Below the pieces are notes generated by a model. It was not told where the DNA came from, ran no database searches, and was given only the letters and a program-made list of their open reading frames with translations. Shown here piece after piece: positions 15,212 to 22,353 of a stretch of DNA of 23,434 bases. The position numbers and the translations under genes are program-made. The stretch is taken from positions 34,515 through 57,948 of the forward strand of contig PADE01000117.1 of NCBI GenBank assembly GCA_002702965.1, in the 5' to 3' direction. Each line of letters opens with the position of its first letter. Position 1 is the first letter of the stretch. Source of the DNA: Planctomycetaceae bacterium. GTDB lineage: Bacteria; Planctomycetota; Planctomycetia; Pirellulales; Pirellulaceae.

Positions 15212-16666
15212 ATGCAGACCGCGAAGGAAACGCACAAGGGCTCCCCTCGGAACCGACACACCGGCAGCTTGAAACGCCGTCAGTTCCTCAAGAAAATGGT
15301 GGTTGGGAGCTGTGCCGGGGACCTGGCGTGGGCCCGTTACGATGCTCTAAGTAAAGGCAATGACAAAGTTTATGACATATCGCGAAAATTGCGTTCGGCG
15401 CGGCGCTCGGTGGCGGTGCGGATCCGCGTAAACGGCCGGCTGCAGGCCGCTTCGACAGGAGAACCACAGCAACTTCCCCTGCACGTCGATGGCCAATTGC
15501 AGTACGTCGAGCAGCTGCGTGCCGGCCGCGACAATCAAGCGATCGCAGTCCGCCACTATCGCCAGGCGCTGGCCCGCATCGATGTCGCCGGACAACAGAC
15601 CAACTCGCAACTGGCGGCGGAGCACCGCCGGATCATCTGCCGAACCACATCGCGGCAAGACGAACTGTTTTCACCGGGTGGCCCGCTGACCCGCGCAGAA
15701 CTCGACCTGATCGACATTCCCGGAAATTCGGCGCAGTGGTGGATGCTGCTGCCCGAGCGGCCGGTTCACGTCGGCGACGCTTGGTTGTTGGACTCCAACG
15801 CCGTCGCTTCGCTGCTGCGCCTGGAGGCAATCAGCAAGTCGGCCGTTCGCTGCACACTAGAAAAAGCGGTTAAATCGACGTTGACGATCGCGATCCAGGG
15901 GACTGCCGAAGGGGCGGTCGGTGGTGCCGCGACGCTGGTGCGAGTTGACGGGCACTGCCAGCTCGATTCACCAAGTCAGCACATTCGGCAGCTCGACCTA
16001 CGCGTCTGGGAAGATCGACAAATGGGACACGCCCAGCCCGGGTTTGAAATTCAGGCGCAGATCGAGGCGTTTGCCGAGCCCCTCGCACCAGTGCCCAGTG
16101 GCGACGCCGTGATACCGCCAGATACCGACAAAAATTCCTGGAATGATCGTCTCCTATTGCTCGAGTTTCAGGCCAGCGATGGTGGATTTCGGCTCCTGCA
16201 CGACCGACGTTGGCGGGTCTTGGCAGACACACCCGAAGTGAGCATTCTGCGGTATATCGAGCGGGGAAAACTGGTCGCGCAGGCTAATATCTCTCGGCTC
16301 GCCGATCGCGGCGCCCAGCCGCCGTGGACGAAGGCAACACTCCAGGACAAAATCCGGCAATCGTTGGGCGACAACTTCACGCGTTTCCTGGAGTCCTCGC
16401 AACGCCAGGACGAGCGGGGCTACCGCGTGCTCCGCGTCCGCGCCGCAGGCAGCGCCGAGGACGTGAAACTGATTTGGAGCTACTGGTACCTGGTCGATCG
16501 AGCGGGCCGCCAGGTCTCGCTGATCTTCACACACGAGCCCAAACACACGGCGCTGTTTGCAGCAGCGGATCGCGCCCTAGCCGATTCGCTGCGAATCCTG
16601 AAACGACGCGGTGGATCCGCACGCCAGGCGGACAACACCGCGGTTGAACGCTTCCCACAGAGGTGA
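15212..16666 (+). CDS. Unknown exported protein with a Tat-like leader
   Basis: I do not recognise this 484-residue protein. The start is ATG at 15212 with GGAG seven bases upstream. Residues 21-27 read KRRQFLK, a near-ideal twin-arginine motif, followed by a short hydrophobic stretch (MVVGSCAG, 29-36) that is weak for a signal. C34 follows VGS, so a Tat lipoprotein is conceivable. The body alternates charged and hydrophobic residues and looks like soluble, beta-rich sequence with no further membrane helix. The best-defined parts are GNSAQWWMLLPERPVHVGDA (around 170-190) and a C-terminal section of about 165 residues from NDRLLLLEFQASDGG to the end. This resembles the general layout of small secreted PsbP/DUF1795-like folds, but that is only an impression. 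It stands alone, about 500 bases before the adaptor gene. Confidence 0.75.
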   Translation: MQTAKETHKGSPRNRHTGSLKRRQFLKKMVVGSCAGDLAWARYDALSKGNDKVYDISRKLRSARRSVAVRIRVNGRLQAASTGEPQQLPLHVDGQLQYVEQLRAGRDNQAIAVRHYRQALARIDVAGQQTNSQLAAEHRRIICRTTSRQDELFSPGGPLTRAELDLIDIPGNSAQWWMLLPERPVHVGDAWLLDSNAVASLLRLEAISKSAVRCTLEKAVKSTLTIAIQGTAEGAVGGAATLVRVDGHCQLDSPSQHIRQLDLRVWEDRQMGHAQPGFEIQAQIEAFAEPLAPVPSGDAVIPPDTDKNSWNDRLLLLEFQASDGGFRLLHDRRWRVLADTPEVSILRYIERGKLVAQANISRLADRGAQPPWTKATLQDKIRQSLGDNFTRFLESSQRQDERGYRVLRVRAAGSAEDVKLIWSYWYLVDRAGRQVSLIFTHEPKHTALFAAADRALADSLRILKRRGGSARQADNTAVERFPQR

Positions 16667-16781
16667 CGTGGACCACTCAGGTCGCCCCACAACGCCTGGA
16701 GCGCGAGTGGTTGCCAGCGGTTGCGTCATCCGCTCGAGGAACCATTGACTGGCTCACCAGCGGCGCAAACAACGCGGCCGA

Positions 16782-16825
16782 TAGAACCCTCCGATTACGA
16801 TAGAACCCTCCTAATAGAACCCTCC
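16782..16825. repeat. Three direct copies of an 11-bp motif
   Basis: TAGAACCCTCC occurs exactly at 16782-16792, 16801-16811 and 16815-16825, each preceded by A. The spacings of 8 and 3 bases are unequal. It is too short and too few for CRISPR. It might be a cluster of protein-binding sites or a slippage product, since it lies upstream of the export genes and downstream of the unknown Tat-leader gene. Confidence 0.85.
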
Positions 16826-16981
16826 GGTTAGGTGGACCCGAGACCGAAGCCAATCCAGCTGGGCTTTTGGCTCCCATCCGCTGAGTCTACCGGGTCATCC
16901 GGAAATTCCCCCTGATCCGGTCCGGTCTGCTGTCGCCCGCGGTTTCTGCAGACGATTAAGCCAATATTATCACGCTTGACG

Positions 16982-17010
16982 ATGACATCGACCCGTCAGC
17001 CCACTAAGAT
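16982..17010 (+). promoter_or_regulatory. Possible promoter of the adaptor-ATPase-permease operon
   Basis: ATGACA (16982-16987), a 17-base spacer and TAAGAT (17005-17010). The -35 box is the same as that proposed for the sigma gene. The -10 box matches the consensus at only four positions, so support is moderate. Confidence 0.35.
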
Positions 17011-17168
17011 AGGACGTTGGTGCCATAGGTGTACGCCCCCGGGTGCCTTGCGTAGTCCTAGTTTGTCGGGAGTGCCGTTGGCGCGATTCAACGCCACCAG
17101 GTCGCCCATTCACTCAGGCCCTTCAGAGATCCCAATCTTCACCCACCAGGCCCTCAAAGGTAATCAAC

Positions 17169-18722
17169 ATGATCCTGTCCATGTCCGCTGTCGGTGAACT
17201 GGAGACTCGCCCATCGACGCGTCGAACGGGCAATGCCGGCGTCTTCCTTTTGGTCGGCTTGGTCGTGATCTGCGGGCTGCTGGGGAGCGTTTTGTTCGTA
17301 TTCAGATCGTCGGCTGAAGACGAGGGAGACAGACCCATTCTCAAGACCGTGGTGCGCGAGAGTTATTCACACATCGTGTTGGAACAGGGCGAAGTACAGA
17401 GTTCCGACAACGTCGAGATCAAGTGCAATGTCAAGAACCGCACCGGTGGCAACACGCCCTCTACGACCATTCTGGATATCGTCAAAGAAGGGATACAAAT
17501 CAAGAAGGGGGAATGGCTGATCACCTTCGATTCCAGCGTCCTGGAGAACGAACTGCGTCAACAAAACATCCTCACCAATACGCAGAAGACAATCGTTATC
17601 AAAGCCAAGGCCCTGTACGACACGGCAATCCAGGCCCTGAAGGAGTACGACGAAGGGACCTTCGTCCAGGAAGAAAAAACCATCCAGAACGAGATCTTCG
17701 TCGCCACCGAGACGCTCAAGAAAGCAGAGCTCTCCTACGATTCAGTCAAACGTTCGGTGGCCCGCGGGCTACTGGACACACTGCAGTTAGAAGGGGAGAA
17801 GTTTAAGGTTGACGCGGCGACGAACGACCTGGAATTGGGTAACAAGAAACTGCAAGTCCTGCGCGACTTCACCAAAGCTAAGATGTTGACCCAATTGAGA
17901 ACCGATATCGAGGCGTACGAAGTTCAATACAAAAACGAGCAGCTCAGCTACGACGAAGAGGAGCAAAAACTGCAAGAGATCGAGGGGCAGATCGCCGCCT
18001 GTCAAGTGGTCGCTCCGCAAGACGGCCAGGTCGTCTACGCCAATGTACAAAGCAGCCGTAGCGGCGCCGAATTTGTCGTCGAGGAGGGGGCCGCGGTGCG
18101 CGAGCGACAGGTCATCCTACGGTTGCCCGACCCAGAAAAAATGCAGATCGAAGCCAAGATTAGCGAGAACCGGATTAATCTCGTGAAAACGGGTATGACG
18201 GTCGAAATCGGCATTGACGCCTTCGGTGACCTGCAACTCACGGGTGAAGTGACCAAGGTGAATAAATATGCCGAGCCGGGCAACTGGTGGAGTTCCAACA
18301 CCAAGGAATACGTCTGTTTGATTCAGATTGCCAACCCACCGTCCCAGATTCGCTCCGGCTTGACCGCGGAAGTTCGAATCCACGTCGATGACCGTTCCGA
18401 TGCCTTGCAGGTGCCCGTCCAGTCGGTGCTAGAACACCTTGGCAAGACATTCTGCTTGTTTAGCAAGAGCAACAAGTACCAGACCAAACGCATCGTGTTC
18501 GCCTCCACCAACGACAAGACGGTGGCGATCGACGAATCGGCGTCTGACAACATTCAAGTAGGCGAAGAAGTCGTCATGAATCCCCGGGACCACATGGAGA
18601 AGTTTGACTTCTCCGGGTTTCCGGATCTCGAAGCACCGGCGCCGGAAGAGGAAGCCGTATCGCAGCAATCGGATGCACCGCCCGCTGGAAAAATACTAGC
18701 CACCTCGGGAGGGGCCGAATGA
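17169..18722 (+). CDS. Periplasmic adaptor (HlyD/MacA-type membrane fusion protein)
   Basis: This protein would bridge an inner-membrane ABC transporter to the cell envelope. It has 517 residues from the ATG at 17169 (MILSMSAVGELETRPSTRRT), with AAAGG eight bases upstream. A single membrane helix (about 24-46) follows a short cytoplasmic tail. Next come the first lipoyl half (about 60-125, with GIQIKKGEWLITFDSSVLEN), a coiled-coil hairpin rich in Lys, Glu and Leu (about 126-275), the second lipoyl half (about 277-320, with APQDGQVVYANV), then a beta-barrel (about 325-405) and a C-terminal domain. The acidic, Pro/Ala-rich tail (about 478-517) is low complexity. Its stop overlaps the ATPase start (ATGA at 18719-18722), so the two are translationally coupled. 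Family known; cargo unknown. Confidence 0.88.
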   Translation: MILSMSAVGELETRPSTRRTGNAGVFLLVGLVVICGLLGSVLFVFRSSAEDEGDRPILKTVVRESYSHIVLEQGEVQSSDNVEIKCNVKNRTGGNTPSTTILDIVKEGIQIKKGEWLITFDSSVLENELRQQNILTNTQKTIVIKAKALYDTAIQALKEYDEGTFVQEEKTIQNEIFVATETLKKAELSYDSVKRSVARGLLDTLQLEGEKFKVDAATNDLELGNKKLQVLRDFTKAKMLTQLRTDIEAYEVQYKNEQLSYDEEEQKLQEIEGQIAACQVVAPQDGQVVYANVQSSRSGAEFVVEEGAAVRERQVILRLPDPEKMQIEAKISENRINLVKTGMTVEIGIDAFGDLQLTGEVTKVNKYAEPGNWWSSNTKEYVCLIQIANPPSQIRSGLTAEVRIHVDDRSDALQVPVQSVLEHLGKTFCLFSKSNKYQTKRIVFASTNDKTVAIDESASDNIQVGEEVVMNPRDHMEKFDFSGFPDLEAPAPEEEAVSQQSDAPPAGKILATSGGAE

Positions 18723-19585
18723 ACAATCCGGGATTCGCTGCATCGGACTCAAACAGCGGCAATGGCTCCACGAACGTGGCGCTGAAGCTGGAAGACCTGC
18801 AAAAGGACTACTTCCTCAAGGGGGAAACGGTCCACGCACTCAACGGCGTGACATTCGAGGTCCCCGAGGGCGATTTTCTCTCGATCATGGGACCTTCCGG
18901 TTCGGGTAAGAGCACGTTGCTGAATCTCGTCGGCTGTCTCGACCGCCCCACTGGCGGGAAGCTCTATATGGGTCCCGACGACGTCAGCCAGATGAGCGAC
19001 AATCAGCTGTCTCAGATTCGCGCCACGCGGATCGGTTTTGTGTTCCAGTCGTTCAATCTGATTCCCCAATTAACGCTCGTGGAGAACATCGAAGTTCCAC
19101 TCTACTACCAGGGGAAGTTGAGCCGAACGTCCCGTAAGCACTGCGAAGAGATGGCGGATCTGGTCGGCCTAGGTGATCGTCTGAACCACCGTCCCGCACA
19201 GTTGTCCGGTGGCCAGCAGCAGCGCGCGGCGATTGCCCGCAGCCTGGTCAACGACCCGTTCTTTGTCCTTGCAGACGAGCCGACGGGAAACCTTGACACG
19301 AAGACCACTGAAGAGATTCTGCACCTTTTTGGAGATCTCAACAAAGCGGGTAAGACGATCGTCATGGTGACGCACGAAGACGAAGTCGCCGCCTTTACGC
19401 GACGGGTGATTCGTTTGCGTGACGGATTGATGGAATTTGATCGGAAAAATGATTCCTTCGGCTCGGCGTATGGGCACGGGCGGGCCGATCTTACCGCGCC
19501 CGACCAACCCACATCACCGGCTGCCACATCACCGGCTGCCACATCACCGGACAGTCCCGCGCCACCCGCCGCCGAGGAACCCTGA
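18719..19585 (+). CDS. ABC transporter ATP-binding protein (MacB/LolD type)
   Basis: This ATPase powers the neighbouring permease. It has 288 residues, with start ATG 18719 overlapping the adaptor stop and GGGAGG just upstream. Walker A is GPSGSGKST (58-66), the Q-loop is VFQSFNLIP (108-116), the ABC signature is LSGGQQQRAAIARS (162-175), Walker B is FFVLADEP (181-188) and the switch histidine is in VTHED (217-221). The EPTGNLD motif and the short nucleotide-binding domain of about 230 residues are typical of the MacB/LolD group, which work on lipids, peptides or macrolides at the inner membrane. The last 40 or so residues are a Pro/Ala/Ser/Thr tail containing TSPAATSPAATSPDSPAPP, absent from the family core. 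The permease begins 68 bases after the stop. Confidence 0.93.
   Translation: MNNPGFAASDSNSGNGSTNVALKLEDLQKDYFLKGETVHALNGVTFEVPEGDFLSIMGPSGSGKSTLLNLVGCLDRPTGGKLYMGPDDVSQMSDNQLSQIRATRIGFVFQSFNLIPQLTLVENIEVPLYYQGKLSRTSRKHCEEMADLVGLGDRLNHRPAQLSGGQQQRAAIARSLVNDPFFVLADEPTGNLDTKTTEEILHLFGDLNKAGKTIVMVTHEDEVAAFTRRVIRLRDGLMEFDRKNDSFGSAYGHGRADLTAPDQPTSPAATSPAATSPDSPAPPAAEEP
19511..19550 (+). repeat. 15-bp tandem repeat in the ATPase tail
   Basis: ACATCACCGG recurs at 19511-19520, 19526-19535 and 19541-19550. Each of the first two copies is followed by CTGCC, giving an in-frame 15-base period that encodes the TSPAA units. Seen directly. Confidence 0.9.
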
Positions 19586-19653
19586 GTAAACGGTTCCACG
19601 GTCCCTCCAGGGTGGTGTTCTTGCGGCGCACCGTCCCGCACTCGAAATTGCCA

Positions 19654-20982
19654 ATGTTGATCCTGCGAACGTTTGTCCTGGGCATCAAGAGCCTGCTACT
19701 GCACCCGATGCGGTCCGCGCTGACCGTGCTGGGGATCTTTATCGGTGTGGCCAGCGTGATCTGGCTACTGGCGATCGGTGAGGGCATCAGCCAGGAGGCC
19801 CAACGGCAGATTGAAGGCCTAGGGGCGGACAATATCATCGTCCGCTCGATCAAGCCTCTGAATCCCCCGGCCGGTGGGTCAAACAGCTTCATCCTGGCAT
19901 ACGGACTGCTGCGATCCGACTACGACAAACTGATCTCCACGATTCCGACCATCAAGAGCGCCATTCCAATTCGCGAGATTCGCCGCGAGATCCGCTTTCG
20001 CGACCGCGTCGTCGATGGCCGACTGGTCGGCTCGGTTCCCGAATACGCCGAAGTCACTCAGCTGCAAGTCGACCGCGGGCATTTTATCACCGACGCCGAA
20101 GTCAAACTCCAAGATCCCCACTGTGTGTTGTCGAAAGAAGTCGCCGAGAAGCTGTTCCCTTTCGAGGATCCCATCGGACGGCGTATCTACATCCTGGACC
20201 ACCTTGACTATTACCAGGTGGTCGGCGTCCTCAAGCACCGCGATGCCACGGCCGCTGTGGGGGGCTCGCTCTCCGCGCAAGATTTCTCGAAAGATGTCTA
20301 CGTGCCGATCTCGACTATGCGCAGACGAATCGGCGATACGATCGTGGTGCGGCGCAGTGGGTCGCGCGAAGGTCAAACGGTCGAACTCGATCAGATCACG
20401 TTGCGGATCAACAGTATCGCTAATGTCATGAAGACAGCGCGGCTGGTCAAAACCAGCCTCAGCCATCACGACGAAACCGGCGACACCGCGGTGGTGATCC
20501 CCAAGGAACTGCTCGACCAGGCCCGCAACACCCGCTTGATGTTTATGGTCTTTATGGGCGTCATCGCCGGAATTTCGTTGCTTGTCGGCGGGATCGGAAT
20601 CATGAATATCATGCTGGCCACGGTCACCGAACGCACTCGCGAGATCGGCATTCGACGCGCCATTGGCGCCAACCGCGCGGATATCGTGCGCCAATTTCTC
20701 GCCGAGACGATTGTCTTGTCGGGGGTCGGGGGCTTCATCGGCATCGCCGCCGGGTACCTCTGCAAACCGTCCGTGTTGCTGCTGCGCTACGTACTGGAAA
20801 GCTACGCTCCGCAGATGATCGCCAACTTGCCGGACGTGGTCCGCAATGTAGTACCGATCATCGTTCCTGTGTCGATCCCGCTGGCCTTTGGAATCGCAGT
20901 CGTGATCGGTGTTCTGTTCGGTCTCTACCCAGCGTACCGGGCTGCCCAAATGGACCCCATCGAAGCGCTGCGCCACGAGTAG
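19654..20982 (+). CDS. ABC transporter permease (MacB/FtsX type)
   Basis: This is the membrane half of the export module. I use the ATG at 19654 (MLILRTFVLGIKSLLLHPMR), giving 442 residues. A GTG at 19612 would add 14 residues, and neither has a strong ribosome binding site. The layout is that of MacB: the first membrane helix (about 21-42, ALTVLGIFIGVASVIWLLAI), a large periplasmic domain (about 45-290) with GADNIIVRSI and FPFEDPIGRRI, then three helices (about 295-320, 350-370, 402-428). The conserved ATVTERTREIGIRRAIGANR block lies after helix 2, and PAYRAAQMDPIEALRHE closes the protein. The ATPase is separate rather than fused as in E. coli MacB. No outer-membrane TolC-like gene is in the window, so the exit route is unknown. 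Confidence 0.92.
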   Translation: MLILRTFVLGIKSLLLHPMRSALTVLGIFIGVASVIWLLAIGEGISQEAQRQIEGLGADNIIVRSIKPLNPPAGGSNSFILAYGLLRSDYDKLISTIPTIKSAIPIREIRREIRFRDRVVDGRLVGSVPEYAEVTQLQVDRGHFITDAEVKLQDPHCVLSKEVAEKLFPFEDPIGRRIYILDHLDYYQVVGVLKHRDATAAVGGSLSAQDFSKDVYVPISTMRRRIGDTIVVRRSGSREGQTVELDQITLRINSIANVMKTARLVKTSLSHHDETGDTAVVIPKELLDQARNTRLMFMVFMGVIAGISLLVGGIGIMNIMLATVTERTREIGIRRAIGANRADIVRQFLAETIVLSGVGGFIGIAAGYLCKPSVLLLRYVLESYAPQMIANLPDVVRNVVPIIVPVSIPLAFGIAVVIGVLFGLYPAYRAAQMDPIEALRHE

Positions 20983-21036
20983 TGAGGGAACCCGGCAAGA
21001 ACGGTGGGCGGCGGGCTGGGGCCGCTGTTGCATGCC

Positions 21037-22152
21037 ATGTCACACCGTCACTCAACCCGTCGTGATTTTCTGCAAGGGAAGAGCGCCGTGCTGGCGACGG
21101 GAGATTTGCTCCCCGCCGACGAGTCACCGCAAGACCCGACAATCGCAACGGCTCCCGAAGAAGCTCCCCGGTACCTGATCCAAGTTGCGCGCACGGCAAT
21201 GGCCTGCGAGTTTCAGGTGTTTCTCAACGCCGGCGAGGCGGAACGGGGTACCGACGCGGCGCTGGCAGCGCTGGAACAGGTGGGCCGACTGGAAGATCAG
21301 TTGAGTGTCTATCGACGCGACAGTGAAGTCAGTCGCTTGAATCGCTGCGCGGGAGACGACCCTCAGCCCGTCGAGGCCGGCTTGTTTGGGTTGCTGGAAT
21401 TGTGCGTCCAACTTCATCGCGAGGCGGAGGGGGCTTTTGACATTACCGCGGGACCGCTGTCGAAAGCCTGGGGATTCTTTCGGCGACAGGGCTGTCTACC
21501 CTCTCAGGCGGCGGTCGACGAATCGCTCGAGCGCGTGGGCACTCAGTGGCTTAAGCTGTCTCCACCGCAACGCACGGTGGCCTACCAGCAGCCCGGTTTG
21601 GAGATCAATCTCGGCGGAATCGGAAAAGGCTACGCACTCGACCAATGCGATCGGATTCTCCGCGACGGCGGCGTGGAGAGTTTCTTGATCCACGGAGGCC
21701 GTAGCAGTGTGCTGGCCAGCGGCCGGCGCCGCGGTCAGGACCGACAGCCCGATGGTTGGCTCGTCTCGCTCAAACACCCACTCAAGCCCGAGTGCGAATT
21801 GGGCAAGGTTCGGCTGCGCGACCGAGCGCTCGGAACCTCGGGATCGGCCAATCAGTTCTTTCACTTCGAGGGGCGGCGTATGGGCCACGTGTTGGACCCC
21901 CGCACCGGCTGGCCCGCCGAAGAACTGCTGTCCGCCACCGTGCTGGCCCCGACGGCCACCCTCGCGGATGCCCTTTCAACCGCTTTTTTTGTGCTTGGGC
22001 GCGAGCGAAGTATGGCCTATTGCGATGCACATCCCGACGTTGGGGCGATCCTGGTTGCCCCCGGACAACGGAGTGGAGCCTGGCAGGTCCACACTACTGG
22101 TCTGGCGGCCGGTGAGTGGCTGCCAGCCGATGACGCGCAACAGACATCGTAA
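21037..22152 (+). CDS. apbE: FAD:protein FMN transferase (ApbE family) with a Tat-like leader
   Basis: ApbE enzymes attach FMN through a phosphodiester bond to Thr/Ser of partner proteins such as Rnf or Nqr subunits, usually outside the cytoplasm. I choose the ATG at 21037 (371 residues) because it is followed at once by STRRDFLQG, a twin-arginine motif. A GTG at 21004 is the alternative. Matching motifs are EGAFDITAGPLSKAWGFFRR (131-150), the flavin-site block EINLGGIGKGYALDQ (189-203), LGTSGSANQFFHFEG (265-279), the MGHVLDPRTGWPA block (282-294) and APTATLADALSTAFFVLG (304-321) with the metal-ligand Asp/Thr region. GGRSSVLASG (220-229) departs from the common GGDIRA form. The gene follows the permease after 54 bases, possibly co-transcribed. 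No flavin acceptor subunit is seen in the window. Confidence 0.9.
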   Translation: MSHRHSTRRDFLQGKSAVLATGDLLPADESPQDPTIATAPEEAPRYLIQVARTAMACEFQVFLNAGEAERGTDAALAALEQVGRLEDQLSVYRRDSEVSRLNRCAGDDPQPVEAGLFGLLELCVQLHREAEGAFDITAGPLSKAWGFFRRQGCLPSQAAVDESLERVGTQWLKLSPPQRTVAYQQPGLEINLGGIGKGYALDQCDRILRDGGVESFLIHGGRSSVLASGRRRGQDRQPDGWLVSLKHPLKPECELGKVRLRDRALGTSGSANQFFHFEGRRMGHVLDPRTGWPAEELLSATVLAPTATLADALSTAFFVLGRERSMAYCDAHPDVGAILVAPGQRSGAWQVHTTGLAAGEWLPADDAQQTS

Positions 22153-22353
22153 ACTCGCCCGCGGGAGACTTGTGGGATCGATTGCGACCGGTCGTAATCG
22201 CCCAAGCGATCGCCGACAATGGCGGACTGGCCGACCGGCAATGCCGAGACTCGCTCCCGCACGACGTTTCGTGCCGGGTTGCCTGTGGGAGTTTTTCCGG
22301 CAGGCTCCTGCTGACTCCCGGAGCCAGAGTGTGACTCGACTAGGACTTGACTC
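22153..22353. other. Spacer between apbE and the oxidoreductase gene
   Basis: This 201-base spacer holds a 22-bp near-perfect inverted repeat (22179-22200) and, further on, GGGAGT/ACTCCC arms (22287-22292 with 22314-22319) enclosing GCAG-GCTC-CTGC. Together the latter could form a bulged hairpin. No T-run follows, so I do not call it an intrinsic terminator. AGGA precedes the next start by eight bases. Confidence 0.5.
22179..22200. promoter_or_regulatory. 22-bp near-perfect inverted repeat, possible operator
   Basis: The left arm CGATTGCGACC and right arm GGTCGTAATCG are complementary at 10 of 11 positions with no spacer. The single exception (22184/22195) would still be a G-T pair. It lies 27 bases after the apbE stop and about 150 bases before the oxidoreductase ATG. 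The size and lack of a loop favour a DNA-binding site over a hairpin, but this is inference. Confidence 0.4.

Larger units (their letters stand above)
16667..17168. other. Intergenic region upstream of the export module
   Basis: About 500 bases without a credible gene. It contains three copies of TAGAACCCTCC (16782-16825), an inverted repeat AGCCAA/TTGGCT (16848-16853 with 16867-16872) with no T-run, and a possible promoter at 16982-17010. The latter would leave a leader of about 150 bases before the adaptor gene. Confidence 0.55.

Noticed and set aside
16782..16825. CRISPR array
   Set aside because: Three 11-bp units with 3- and 8-base spacers are far too short, and no cas gene is nearby.
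16848..16872. Inverted repeat AGCCAA/TTGGCT as a terminator after the unknown Tat-leader gene
   Set aside because: Only six pairs, a 13-base loop and no T-run afterwards. It is too weak to call.
19879..21033. A 384-codon open frame on the minus strand
   Set aside because: It is antisense to the permease gene, rich in His/Asp/Arg as mirror translations are, and has no family resemblance.
21004..21036. GTG at 21004 as the apbE start
   Set aside because: It would put 11 Gly/Leu-rich residues before the twin-arginine motif. The ATG at 21037 puts the motif at the usual distance from the N-terminus, though the GTG cannot be excluded.
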